From Methanobacteriota archaeon (GTDB lineage Archaea; Thermoplasmatota; Poseidoniia; Poseidoniales; Thalassarchaeaceae): a stretch of 58,966 bases of DNA. The stretch lies in assembly GCA_002722735.1 (NCBI GenBank), contig PBMR01000012.1:1-58966 (forward strand), in the 5' to 3' direction. Under the pieces are notes generated by a model. That model did no database searches and was not told where the DNA came from. It saw only the letters and a list, made by a program, of their open reading frames with translations. The translations under genes and the position numbers were made by a program. Shown piece by piece: positions 7,824 to 17,241 of this stretch; within the stretch, counting starts at the first letter, position 1; each line of letters begins with the position of its first letter.

Positions 7824-9104
7824 ATGAGTCACAGACAGACTGCAGACAGCGTCTTGGAGGCGGTCGAAGCATCGGGCAGGCATTACCGCGACGGCCTCCC
7901 GATGATTGCCAGCGAGAACATCCTCAGCCCCATGGTCAGGATGGCGTGCAACTCCGACCTGCACGGCCGATATGCCGAGGGGCTGCCCCGAAAGAGATAC
8001 TACCAGGGATGCGAGGACTTCGACACCATCGAGGAGATTGGTATTGCCAGTGCGAAGAGGGTCTTCAATTGCAGGTTCGCGAACATCCAATCGACTTCGG
8101 GGACGAACTCGAACATGGGTGCCCTGAAGGCCCTGTCCAAGCCGGGCGACTCGATCACCGCGGTCTCAACTGCTGACGGGGGGCATATCTCCCACGCCCG
8201 CATGGGGGCAGTGGGGCTCAGGGGGCTGGACCTCGTGACCTATCCATGGGATGTCAATCGGATGGAGCCGGACATCGATGCCGCTGCTGCGCTGATACGG
8301 GAAACGGAGCCCAGCATAGCCCTCTTCGGCCAATCCGTCTTCCTCTTCCCAACCCCCCTCGGCGAACTGTCCGACGCAGCTCATGAGGTCGGTGCCAAGG
8401 TGATGTTCGATGCCGCACACGTCATCGGACTCGTCGCAGGCGGACAGTTCCAGGATCCCCTGCACGAGGGTGCTGACGTAATGACCGGGAGCAGCCACAA
8501 GACATTCCCAGGGCCCCAAGGGGGGTTCGTACTGTCCGACTCAGAAGACGAGAAGCTCCACAGGAGGCTCAATAGTGGCATATTCCCGGGAGTCTGTTCC
8601 TCCTACCACCTGCATCATGTTGCGGGCAAGGTAGTGGCACTTTCTGAGTTCGAGGCCTTTGGGGACGAATACGCAGCGCACATCGTCTCCAATGCGAAGG
8701 CCCTCGGCGCAGCGCTCGCTGCCGAGGGATTCGATGTCCTAGCCGAAGAGCGAGGATACACGGCCAGCCACCAAGTCGTCACTCGTCATGGCGAGGTCGA
8801 TTCGGGCGCTGGAAGGGACGCAGCTGCCTCCCTCGAACAAGCCGGAATCATCACTAACATGAACATGCTACCTGGTGACACCAAGGCCTTGACTCCAAGC
8901 GGACTCAGGCTCGGGACCCCGGAACTGACTCGGGTCGGCATGGGCACGGATGAGATGCAGGACGTAGCCCGCTTCTTCGCGAGGGCCCTATTGGAGGGGG
9001 AGGACCCCCAGTCGGTCAGGCACGACGTCGCCGATTTCAAGGGTGAGTTCCAGACAGTGGGATACTGCTTCGAGCCCGGTTCTGCTTATCCGGGCCTCGA
9101 CTAG
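7824..9104 (+). CDS. glyA: Serine hydroxymethyltransferase
   Basis: This is a PLP enzyme interconverting serine and glycine with transfer of a one-carbon unit to a folate or pterin carrier. Recognisable motifs are LPMIASENILSP near the N-terminus, RYYQGCEDFDTIEE, NIQSTSGTNSNMGAL, FDAAHVIGL and the PLP-lysine motif TGSSHKTFPGPQGG (K226). Length is 426 residues from the ATG at 7824. That start puts the SENI motif at the usual distance and has a G-rich box directly upstream. An in-frame upstream ATG at 7728 would add a Pro/Gly-rich extension with no family similarity, so it is not used. The gene is preceded by a structured leader and lies near gcvPA/gcvPB, as expected for the glycine cleavage/SHMT pathway. 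Confidence 0.95.
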   Translation: MSHRQTADSVLEAVEASGRHYRDGLPMIASENILSPMVRMACNSDLHGRYAEGLPRKRYYQGCEDFDTIEEIGIASAKRVFNCRFANIQSTSGTNSNMGALKALSKPGDSITAVSTADGGHISHARMGAVGLRGLDLVTYPWDVNRMEPDIDAAAALIRETEPSIALFGQSVFLFPTPLGELSDAAHEVGAKVMFDAAHVIGLVAGGQFQDPLHEGADVMTGSSHKTFPGPQGGFVLSDSEDEKLHRRLNSGIFPGVCSSYHLHHVAGKVVALSEFEAFGDEYAAHIVSNAKALGAALAAEGFDVLAEERGYTASHQVVTRHGEVDSGAGRDAAASLEQAGIITNMNMLPGDTKALTPSGLRLGTPELTRVGMGTDEMQDVARFFARALLEGEDPQSVRHDVADFKGEFQTVGYCFEPGSAYPGLD

Positions 9105-9114
9105 CTATTGCGAA

Positions 9115-9122
9115 ACATATTC
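9115..9122 (+). promoter_or_regulatory. Possible TATA box for the TCAF/M60-like gene
   Basis: The AT-rich ACATATTC is centred about 28 bases before the GTG at 9147. This spacing is right for a leaderless archaeal transcript starting at or near that codon. Confidence 0.3.
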
Positions 9123-9146
9123 AATCGACGTCTCCCATTAGCGATT

Positions 9147-12100
9147 GTGCGCAAGGGCGCCTATTCGGCAATCGTGATGACTCTGCTCCTGCTTCTTCCT
9201 GGGTGCACGGGGATGCTTGGGAGCGATCCCGAGACAGTACCCGAAGTGGTCACGTGCGAGGGGGATCCAAGCCAGCCCGGGTGCTTCGAGGTGGTGATCA
9301 CCGAGGATGACTGCTCCTCGACGGAGGTGTTCACCGGAGAGCACTGCAGGCTGATGACTAGGCCAGAGATGCTCGATTTCGGAGAGAGCTCGATTACACT
9401 GATTGTCGGAAGCCAGATGCAGACACTCACACCAAGCTTCCACGGCGATGCCCCCGAGAGCTGGATAGTCAACCCGACTCTCCCCGCAGGAATCTCCCTG
9501 GACCCAGAATCCGGGATAATTTTCGGCACCCCAACCGCCGAGTCGCAAGGCCTCACTCACACGATCGTAGCGACAAACGCAGCGGGATCAGCCTCGGACA
9601 CCATCCAGATCACGGTTCTCCCCGTCGCACCTCTGTCGATCGCATACCCTGCCGAAGCCATCCACTGCACCGTGGGACAGGAATGCCCTCTGCAGGCCCC
9701 TGAGGTCATGGGGGGTACTCCAGTGGACTGGGTTGTAGAACCGCCCCTGCAAGAAGGGCTGGCTCTTGGGGACTCTGGATCGATCACGGGTGCCCCGACA
9801 TCAATCGGAGACTCGAACCACACCATCACCGCATCCAACGCCGGTGGTAGCGCATCCGACACACTGCGCATCATCACGCTCCACCAGTCCCCCCAGGCCA
9901 TCGACTACGGTTCGCAGTCGTTCACCCTCACATACGGTGAGCAGGCCTCCATCACGCCAGACACTTCGGGAGGACAACCGACGTCTTGGTCGATCGATCC
10001 TGAGCCCCCTGTGGGAATGGAGCTCAAGGAAGGCGGGGCCATCGAGGGCATCCCACTGCTAATCCAGGATTCGAAGGGCTACTCCATCACCGCCACCAAT
10101 ACCGGCGGCTCTGTGTCGACGACCATCACCATCGAAGTCAGAGACATTCCCGTCGAGGGCCTGGCCTACTCTCCCCACGAGTTCGAGCTCTCCCAAGGGG
10201 ATGCCATCGGGGCCATCCTGCCCCAGTGGGGTGGGGGCACACCCGTGTCTTGGGAGATCGATCCCCCTCTGCCCTTGGGTTTCCACTTCGACGCATCCAA
10301 TGGAACTCTCAGCGGAACCGCGCTTCACCTTCAGGGATGGGGGAGTCACACAATTTGGGCCAACAACACGGGGGGCAGTGATTCTACGCATATCAACTTT
10401 AGAATCATCAGCAGACCTCCCGCTGACATCACTTGGCCGGACGACGAGTTTGCGCTTGAGGCCAACCAGAGCGTACTCATCCCCGTCACAAACACAGGGC
10501 CGGAAATAAGCACGTGGGAAGTCAATCCACCTCTGCCCCCCGGACTCTCGCTCTTGTCAAATGGAACCATATGGGGAACGCCGGACGAACGCACTGACTG
10601 GACTCAGTACACCATCTGGGCCAATAACACCGGCGGCTCGGCCGGACAAAGCCTCTGGATGGCCGTCCACGACCTGTCTGCCGACCAGTCCGACCTGCTT
10701 CGCGGCATGGGTAACACGAACTGGGGGGGTTGGCCATCACCAGTACTGCCGATAGGGGAATGGGCCTTCCCCGTGGGTTTCACACAGGAGGGATACGGCT
10801 CCACTATCCCCGTCATTTCGGCCAGTCACGTCGGCCGGGGCAAGATGCTGGGGTACGGCCACGAGAGCTGGGTCGACGGCGCTGGGCCCAAGGAGACGTC
10901 ATTCTCGCTCCGAGCCGTCGAGTGGGTCTGCGGCGAGAACTCCGAGGTAGGGCTGGCCTACGGGGCCGGATATGACGGCTTCGAGGACGAGCTGGAGGAC
11001 GAGGGTCACACCGTCCACCCCTCCGTCACGCCTGACGACCTGTCGGGAATTGATTGCCTGCTCGATGAGTTCTGGAACGGCCACGATGATGCCGACAACC
11101 AGAATCTAATTGACTTCATGCTGTCCGGAGGCGGGCTGATAATGGGAGGCCATGCTTGGTACTGGTCCTACTCCAATAGTGATGTCTCCCATAACTACCC
11201 GGGCAACAAAATCGCCAAGACCACGGGTCTGTTCGTCTCCAATGCATGGGGTTACAACAACGTAGACTTCAGAGTAACTCCGCACGAACTGACTCGCCCG
11301 AAAGCGGCCATCGAGGCGATTCGAGCCGACCGAGTAGACAACCAGCCCCTATCCGCTGAAGACGCGGCGTTCGCCGGCAACTCCCTCTCGATTTGCACGG
11401 GGGTCGTCGCCTTGGACTTCCACGACTTCTGGAGCCCGTTGCGCGAAGTCTTCAACCAGACCGGCTGGACAATCATCGAGTATGGGACCCTGTGGGATGA
11501 TGTTGGCTACAACATGGGGGATGACCCCGTGGCCGATACCTTGCTGCGGATCGAGGCCGCACTGACCCAGGGCCTCCCTGCCAATGAGTTGCCAGCACAC
11601 CCCAGCCATGCGGAGTTCCCCGGCGAGGTCCCGGCTAACGCCACTAGGACTACTCGGGACGTAACCATCGATGGCAATCAGAGCGGGCTTCCCAGCAACT
11701 TCGGCTACTCCAGTGCACGTGCCCACTTGCGTATGACGACCGGCCTGTACGCAGCCCCGGGCGAGGTTGTCACCGTCACACTCCCCCTCGCTATCGTCGA
11801 CACGGGAACCTATGTGCTGGTCGGTGCCCACAGCGACAGCCTATGGGGTAAGAGCCAGTTGCACAGGCACCCGCAGATAGCCCGATGGTGGTACGTCGAC
11901 AGCACTACGATGGAGGTCGGAAACGCTTTCGGCGGGCCAATATACATCGCAATCCAAGCCGGCTCGACGCTAGGTGAATTCGATCTCACCATATCTAATG
12001 CAGTCAGGGCCCCGAGGTACATCCACGGCCAGACCGATGTCTTCCAGTGGCAGCAGCAGTACAGAAACGACCCAGCTCCCTGGGCTGAGATCGGCAGCAG

Positions 12101-13142
12101 CCAGTTCATCCTGACAGTGCCGAGTCACGAGATCAGGGAGTTGGACAACCCGCAGGAACTGATGGACTGGTGGGACGAGGCATTGGGGATGGAGCACGAG
12201 ATTTACGGCTACACCCCATGGCCGAGGGTCGAGAGAGCGGTCTTCGATGCCCAGATCTCAGCAGGCTGGATGCACTCCGGCTACCCCTTCATGGCGCACG
12301 ATCTGAGCGTCGCCGGCGTGGTCAACGTATCATACATGAGCGAGAACGGAGATTGGGGGATGTTCCACGAGCTCGGACACAACCACCAGTGGATGCCATC
12401 CACCCTGCCTGGAACGACTGAGACTGGTTGTAACTTCGCAAGCGTCTATCTAATGGAGGAGCTGGTCGATCCCCCGGAACTGCATCCAGCCGACCCCCCT
12501 CGATCCTATTTCGAGGACGGCTCGAACATCTCTAACTGGTCAGTCTGGACGGCACTGGAGACCTTCCTGATCATCAAGGAGGAATGGGGCTGGGAACCGA
12601 TAACTGAAGCCCTGGCAGTCTACTACACCCTGCCTGCAGCAGAAGTTCCTAACACCGATGAAGAAGAGTTCAATGCGTGGGTCATGCATCTATCGAATAC
12701 CACTGGTTACAATCTCGCCCCTTACCACGCTGCATGGGGCTTCCCGCTCTCTCAGGATACCTTCGACGCTCTGGAAGGTCTTCCAGTCTGGGTCGACGAC
12801 CCCCTGAGGGGCGAATACTACGCTTATCCGGCAATTCTCCGAGACCTCTTCTCTCCAGATCCGTCGGGGGCCAACTCGACCACCATATCATGGGAGACTT
12901 ACGATAACGGAACCAACATCACCCTCACGATTTACTATGGCACCAGCGATGGGGGGAATAGCCCCTCGGCATGGTCTAACAGCTTGGTGGTAGGGGGGGT
13001 CGAACTTGGCAATGAATCCCAGGCCATTACGGGCCTAGAATGCTGCGGGACGACCTACTATGCTCGCATCAAGGCCTCCAATAGCGACCGGTCGTCCTGG
13101 TTCGGCCCGATTTCGTGGTCTACTGACTACCTTCCAGACTGA
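9147..13142 (+). CDS. Secreted lipoprotein-like TCAF/M60-type metallopeptidase with Ig-like repeats
   Basis: This is a very large extracellular protein (about 1,331 residues). The N-terminus has a basic-hydrophobic signal ending in LLLLLPGC, which looks like a lipobox. About five putative Ig (He_PIG-type) repeats follow, each with the pattern WxVxPxLPxGxxLDxxxGxxxGTP and SxxxxTIxATNxxGSxS. A region like the GATase-like part of TRP channel-associated factors comes next (GRGKMLGYGHESW; SGGGLIMGGHAWYWSY; NYPGNKIAKTTGL). Then a peptidase M60 domain carries the zinc motif HELGH at H1074-H1078, followed by NHQW and an acidic segment. A fibronectin-like domain closes the protein. It probably degrades glycoproteins or proteins outside the cell. 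The GTG at 9147 fits a TATA box; TTG 9108 and ATG 9177 are alternatives. The end overlaps the convergent gene by 16 bases. Confidence 0.85.
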   Translation: MRKGAYSAIVMTLLLLLPGCTGMLGSDPETVPEVVTCEGDPSQPGCFEVVITEDDCSSTEVFTGEHCRLMTRPEMLDFGESSITLIVGSQMQTLTPSFHGDAPESWIVNPTLPAGISLDPESGIIFGTPTAESQGLTHTIVATNAAGSASDTIQITVLPVAPLSIAYPAEAIHCTVGQECPLQAPEVMGGTPVDWVVEPPLQEGLALGDSGSITGAPTSIGDSNHTITASNAGGSASDTLRIITLHQSPQAIDYGSQSFTLTYGEQASITPDTSGGQPTSWSIDPEPPVGMELKEGGAIEGIPLLIQDSKGYSITATNTGGSVSTTITIEVRDIPVEGLAYSPHEFELSQGDAIGAILPQWGGGTPVSWEIDPPLPLGFHFDASNGTLSGTALHLQGWGSHTIWANNTGGSDSTHINFRIISRPPADITWPDDEFALEANQSVLIPVTNTGPEISTWEVNPPLPPGLSLLSNGTIWGTPDERTDWTQYTIWANNTGGSAGQSLWMAVHDLSADQSDLLRGMGNTNWGGWPSPVLPIGEWAFPVGFTQEGYGSTIPVISASHVGRGKMLGYGHESWVDGAGPKETSFSLRAVEWVCGENSEVGLAYGAGYDGFEDELEDEGHTVHPSVTPDDLSGIDCLLDEFWNGHDDADNQNLIDFMLSGGGLIMGGHAWYWSYSNSDVSHNYPGNKIAKTTGLFVSNAWGYNNVDFRVTPHELTRPKAAIEAIRADRVDNQPLSAEDAAFAGNSLSICTGVVALDFHDFWSPLREVFNQTGWTIIEYGTLWDDVGYNMGDDPVADTLLRIEAALTQGLPANELPAHPSHAEFPGEVPANATRTTRDVTIDGNQSGLPSNFGYSSARAHLRMTTGLYAAPGEVVTVTLPLAIVDTGTYVLVGAHSDSLWGKSQLHRHPQIARWWYVDSTTMEVGNAFGGPIYIAIQAGSTLGEFDLTISNAVRAPRYIHGQTDVFQWQQQYRNDPAPWAEIGSSQFILTVPSHEIRELDNPQELMDWWDEALGMEHEIYGYTPWPRVERAVFDAQISAGWMHSGYPFMAHDLSVAGVVNVSYMSENGDWGMFHELGHNHQWMPSTLPGTTETGCNFASVYLMEELVDPPELHPADPPRSYFEDGSNISNWSVWTALETFLIIKEEWGWEPITEALAVYYTLPAAEVPNTDEEEFNAWVMHLSNTTGYNLAPYHAAWGFPLSQDTFDALEGLPVWVDDPLRGEYYAYPAILRDLFSPDPSGANSTTISWETYDNGTNITLTIYYGTSDGGNSPSAWSNSLVVGGVELGNESQAITGLECCGTTYYARIKASNSDRSSWFGPISWSTDYLPD

Positions 13143-14203
13143 CTCGTCCTGAGCAGTCTCTCCAAGGAATAACCAGGTATCGCCCTCTCATGGGCCATGG
13201 CTAGGGGTATCCACACCAGAGTATGGGATATCGTTACAGTGAATGCGGGGATCGGGCCGAGCCGCGGCTCTCCTTCCAAGGCCATCGCAACTAGCCCAAG
13301 GACTGCGAAGTGGGAGACGTAAATGGTCAGAGAGAGGCGTCCCGCTGGCTCTAGGAAATCCAACCTGCCCCCCATGGAGGGCTCGCCGCCTCCGGCCTCC
13401 GTTCCTTCCAGCAGCCTCATTGTCAGCATCACCATTGTACCAGATACCACGAGGAATGGCATGCTTGCTGGGAAGAAAGTCAGGACCGCCTCACCAGAGG
13501 TCAGGGCCCAAGCGACCTCCTCGACCACGGCTACCATCACCGTCACGGAAGTGGCTAGGAGGCCAATGGCGATATTGCGCTCCCTGATTCTAGGCTGCTT
13601 CCCGAGATCGTGAATTATCGTTCCCAGCAGAATGTAGAACATCCACGGGGCCGCAGGGTAGGTTCCGTTCCACAGCAGCCTTGCGACCCATTCTGTGGGA
13701 TTTCCGGAATCGACCCTATCGAACCACCCCAGGTCGGGACCCGCTGCATCCCCCAGTAGCAGCGGTGATGCTGCCATGGCCAGCATCAGAGCCGATCTCG
13801 GGACGATGCTCAGGCGGACGAGAAACGGTGCTAGCATCGCAGCGATAGCAAGGAGCGTCAGCACGCCGGGGGTGTGCCATTCGAACCTCCCCCCCCTCTC
13901 GACGTTCAGAAGCAGGTTCACGAGGAGCTGACACAGGGCAAGGACCGCCACCCTAGGCAGCAGCCACCCTACCCAGTCCGCCGGTGAATACCCCTCCTTG
14001 GAGCGGCGATGTGCACTGTGGTACATGCCCCATCCGGAGATGGTCACGAACATGGGGGCGGCCATTCCTCCGAAGGCGGCAGCGACGAAGGCCGCGGGAT
14101 GTCCCACCGTGACTCCTTCGGGGGGTACGATTGCCGCGGTATGGACCTCCACCATGCATAGTATGGCTATGCCTCGCATTCGGTCGATGTGCCCAAGCCT
14201 CAT
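13127..14203 (-). CDS. Multi-pass membrane acyltransferase-like protein (HGSNAT/DUF1624 type)
   Basis: This 358-residue protein has about ten hydrophobic segments. It opens with HIDRMRGIAILCMVEVHTAA, the hallmark start of membrane acyltransferases related to heparan-alpha-glucosaminide N-acetyltransferase and YeiB/DUF418 proteins (usually R-x-x-S-x-D-x-x-R-G). Further family-like points are GGMAAPMFVTISGWGMY in the second span and the late SLTIYVSHFAVLG segment. Such proteins move acyl groups across the membrane onto sugars; here the target might be envelope glycans, which is inference. It converges on the M60-type gene with a 16-base overlap and is followed upstream on the same strand by the CD36-like gene. 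ATG start at 14203. Confidence 0.75.
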   Translation of the reverse strand: MRLGHIDRMRGIAILCMVEVHTAAIVPPEGVTVGHPAAFVAAAFGGMAAPMFVTISGWGMYHSAHRRSKEGYSPADWVGWLLPRVAVLALCQLLVNLLLNVERGGRFEWHTPGVLTLLAIAAMLAPFLVRLSIVPRSALMLAMAASPLLLGDAAGPDLGWFDRVDSGNPTEWVARLLWNGTYPAAPWMFYILLGTIIHDLGKQPRIRERNIAIGLLATSVTVMVAVVEEVAWALTSGEAVLTFFPASMPFLVVSGTMVMLTMRLLEGTEAGGGEPSMGGRLDFLEPAGRLSLTIYVSHFAVLGLVAMALEGEPRLGPIPAFTVTISHTLVWIPLAMAHERAIPGYSLERLLRTSQSGR

Positions 14204-14268
14204 CCCATCATCTCCGTGACTCTCGATATGGGGCTCACCTCTTCATCAGATTGGGTGATTGCTGGGGA

Positions 14269-14286
14269 GGACATGACCCCATGTCC
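14269..14286. repeat. Perfect inverted repeat (7-bp stem, 4-base loop)
   Basis: GGACATG (14269-14275) and CATGTCC (14280-14286) flank ACCC. It lies 66-83 bases upstream of the acyltransferase ATG and 44-61 bases past the stop of the CD36-like gene on the same strand. There is no T-run after it, so a simple terminator is unlikely. An operator or an RNA hairpin is possible. Confidence 0.5.
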
Positions 14287-14329
14287 GGATGCCTAGGTTC
14301 AATCCTTCGTGGAAAATCCCATCTCGCGC

Positions 14330-17107
14330 TCACTCGGCCTCGTCGGCATTAGGTAGGGCTCCCTCGAGCATCTCCCGGCCCCCATATGCAATCAGTCCAA
14401 TTGCGGTGACGTAGAGCAAGGCAATCACGTAGGTCAGGTAAGATAGGGGGGCTCCCGCGTCACCTCCGAAATTGGTCCAGCCCATTGGGCCCATATTGTC
14501 GGAAACGCTGCCTCTGAATGATGCAGCGGTCTCGTCGTCTAGTTCGGAGAAGGAGCGAATCTCGAACACCGGATGCGTGTCAATCGAACCCTCGCTGAAG
14601 TCAGGGTTCATACTTCCAGGGCCTCGCAGGTCATAGTGGAAGGCAGCGAGGACATCACCATACATCACCACACCAGAGACCTTCTCGACACGCATCGTAA
14701 TGTCCGCGGAAAAATATACTGGAAGGGCACCTGGCAGGACGTCGACGTATGTCCGAGAGCCAATCAGCTTGGCCTGAATCTGATGCTCCGCTGGATCTAG
14801 GGCCAAGTGGTGCTCAACCATTTCTATGCCCTTGAACGTGACATCCCCGACGACAGTGGACTCAGCGATCGCATAGCCCACCGCGTTCAGCCTGAATGGG
14901 GAGCTTGCGTCATTGACCAACGGAGCCGACTTGCCGCCGATGGCACCAGCAACCACTGTGTTCGTGTTGCCTACGTGGTCGGAGAGCAGGCCGTAGGTGG
15001 CTTCCTCGTTGTGAGGGGCTCGCCACGGCAGGTGCTCGGTGAGGCCGTAGGTCTCGTTGGCCTCGCACTCGACATTGTACTCGGCATTGCCGCCGGCATC
15101 CATCTTGAAGTCACACAGGCCGTCCCCATCAGAGTTGATGTAGCCCTGAGAAACACTCTGGCCGATGGTGTCGCCCCCGGTGCTCATGACGTAGACAGAG
15201 AAATCCCCCGTGCTGACAGAATCAGAGCCGAAATACGTCTCATTCGTCTCAAGGCTAACCCAGCCCACGTTCATGTTTGAGATGTCCCCGTAGACGACAT
15301 CTGCGACGATAGGATCCCTCCATCCGTAGAGCCAGTTGCTTACCGGCTGCGTGGTGTATGCAGAGCCTCCGTACTGGAAGCCCAGCAGGGCGCCGATAAC
15401 CTGCTCGAACATGAAGTCCCTAACCCAGCTTCGCAGGGCTGCTGCCTCAGACTCGGAGATATCATAGGCGGCTGCAACGAATGCATCGTCCCATGGCACT
15501 ACTTCCCCCCCCGTCTCAAAATCCGACTGATCCTCGTTCATCGGCATCGTCGTACCTGCGAGTTCGTTGTACATGAAGACGCTAGCGAAGTCCCCGGTGA
15601 GGGCATAGTCTGAGGTGTAGAGGATTTCTCTAGTCTTCTCGATGCTGATGTCGATTGATCCCTCGAATTCAGCACGGTTCAATCCAATCAATAGATATCC
15701 ACCTGCAATTGGCTCCACGCCTCCGAAGGAGGTCTCCCACCATAGTTGAGCGTTAATCGTCCCAGAGCCACCGACCAGAATCATCGGGAACTCGGCGGGA
15801 GTCCCGAGCATGCCTATCCAAGCTCCAGCCCAGTTGGCCAGACTCAGCAACTGGACTAGCCCGATGTTGTATGATATCATAGTCCCGAAGGAATCGGCCT
15901 GTGCACCTAGTAGGAACAGGGCCACCCCATCCAAGGGAATCCCGTTGAAGTCCACAGTGGTCAGCAGCCCCGCTCCCAGGCCGGTTTCGGGATCGATCCC
16001 GAACATCAGGTAATCTAGGACTTCGGGGCTTGCGATGTCGACACCGCTGACCTCGTCTAGGCGCTGCCTGAGGTCGTCGACGGTCGTCAGGTCGGCACCG
16101 CCGCCGTGCTCTAGGAACTCGGCGCCGGCCAAGGCATATACTGCCCAATCAATGTGAGTAAGCGTAGCAGCGTCAGCGCTGCTGTACCCGAGCAGCGCTG
16201 CTCGGGTCGCCGTGGTGGCCTCGCTCGGCTCACCCATCCCGGCAATCAGCATCGGTCCGATGTCACAGGTAAGGGCGATGCAGATGCCGGTCGACGGATC
16301 GGCCGCATCGAACATGATGCTCTGGGCAGCGACCGAGAAGTCTGGGCTCGCATCGCTCGCGCCACTTTGGGCGAGCCAGCCGTCGTAGGCCCCGTCGAGG
16401 ACCGCCGCTGGAGCCATCGAATCAGCAACCTCCGCGGAGACGTTCATCGCAGCCTGAATCTGTGCGGACGCGCTCGAGACCGATTCCGCTATGTCCCCGG
16501 CAGCCCAGATGCTCGGTGCCTTGTTCTGCAGTTCATTCTCCATCATAGCATTGGCGAATCCGGCCTTGGCGAAGGTCTCGCCGTAGGTGATTCCCGTAGC
16601 GAGACCCGCTATCCTCTGGGTGTTCCACAGGATGTTCACGTTCGTGATCTCGGTATCGCCAGAGACAGAGGCCACCTCCGTCCCGTCCTCGTCCGTCCAC
16701 ATGCAGTTCTCGCACCACTCGAAACTGTCGTACTCCGAGTAGGTGACCGTACCGGCTGTCTCGTTGAATTCGAGTACCTCCCTTGTGGTCGTGACCTCGT
16801 AGATGAAGGGCCCCATCTTCTCGAAGGCTTGAGATGGATCATCGGAGGAAAGTGCTGTCTCGTCCGTTATCGAGTAAGCGAAGTAAACCCTTTCACCCGT
16901 TGAAACAGACCAGTTGCTAGGGTACGCATTTCCATCTTCGTCTTCCCAGTAGGCATCGAAGTCCGCCTGCTCGTCCATAGATTCGGTGACCTGTTCCTCC
17001 ACCACCCCCTCGATGAGTCCGTCGACGAACCCCGTCACAGCGAGTCCTAAGTTCACTAGCAGGAGCAGAGCTCCGATTCCTATCGCAATTGTCGGTTTGT
17101 TGTCCAC
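14330..17107 (-). CDS. CD36/LIMP-2-like membrane protein
   Basis: Of about 925 residues, a transmembrane segment lies near the N-terminus (residues about 5-30) and another at the C-terminus (about 885-910), with a large outer domain between. This is the two-ended topology of CD36 scavenger receptors. After the first span comes EEQV, then VYFAYSITDE, DPSQAFEKMGPFIYEVT and GTVTYSEYDSFEW, matching in order the family's start (short acidic/basic stem, 'GPY-Y-' strand, 'F' strand). Before the last span, TYVDVLPGALPVYFSADITM, HPVFEIRSFSELDDETAASF follow the family's late order. The middle is about twice as long as in animal CD36 (roughly 470 residues), so there is an insertion. The GTG at 17107 puts the first span at the N-terminus and has GAGGGTG upstream; in-frame starts at 17215 and 17239 are alternatives. 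The function is unknown; lipid or particle binding is inferred. Confidence 0.7.
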   Translation of the reverse strand: MDNKPTIAIGIGALLLLVNLGLAVTGFVDGLIEGVVEEQVTESMDEQADFDAYWEDEDGNAYPSNWSVSTGERVYFAYSITDETALSSDDPSQAFEKMGPFIYEVTTTREVLEFNETAGTVTYSEYDSFEWCENCMWTDEDGTEVASVSGDTEITNVNILWNTQRIAGLATGITYGETFAKAGFANAMMENELQNKAPSIWAAGDIAESVSSASAQIQAAMNVSAEVADSMAPAAVLDGAYDGWLAQSGASDASPDFSVAAQSIMFDAADPSTGICIALTCDIGPMLIAGMGEPSEATTATRAALLGYSSADAATLTHIDWAVYALAGAEFLEHGGGADLTTVDDLRQRLDEVSGVDIASPEVLDYLMFGIDPETGLGAGLLTTVDFNGIPLDGVALFLLGAQADSFGTMISYNIGLVQLLSLANWAGAWIGMLGTPAEFPMILVGGSGTINAQLWWETSFGGVEPIAGGYLLIGLNRAEFEGSIDISIEKTREILYTSDYALTGDFASVFMYNELAGTTMPMNEDQSDFETGGEVVPWDDAFVAAAYDISESEAAALRSWVRDFMFEQVIGALLGFQYGGSAYTTQPVSNWLYGWRDPIVADVVYGDISNMNVGWVSLETNETYFGSDSVSTGDFSVYVMSTGGDTIGQSVSQGYINSDGDGLCDFKMDAGGNAEYNVECEANETYGLTEHLPWRAPHNEEATYGLLSDHVGNTNTVVAGAIGGKSAPLVNDASSPFRLNAVGYAIAESTVVGDVTFKGIEMVEHHLALDPAEHQIQAKLIGSRTYVDVLPGALPVYFSADITMRVEKVSGVVMYGDVLAAFHYDLRGPGSMNPDFSEGSIDTHPVFEIRSFSELDDETAASFRGSVSDNMGPMGWTNFGGDAGAPLSYLTYVIALLYVTAIGLIAYGGREMLEGALPNADEAE

Positions 17108-17241
17108 GGTTACACCCTCTAAGTGCACGAGTGGGCGCCCGACATTAAGCGTTGCACTCGTGAGAAGACCAATGTGCCCAAGGAGTGAGTCTCGCTGGAT
17201 TTCGATAAGGTTCATGTCACCTTGCACATGGGGGGGCACAC

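Noticed and set aside
16154-16903. A 249-codon plus-strand ORF inside the CD36-like gene
   Set aside because: It is antisense to a gene with clear membrane spans and family motifs, rich in Arg/Gly/Val as is usual for shadow frames, and has no domain.
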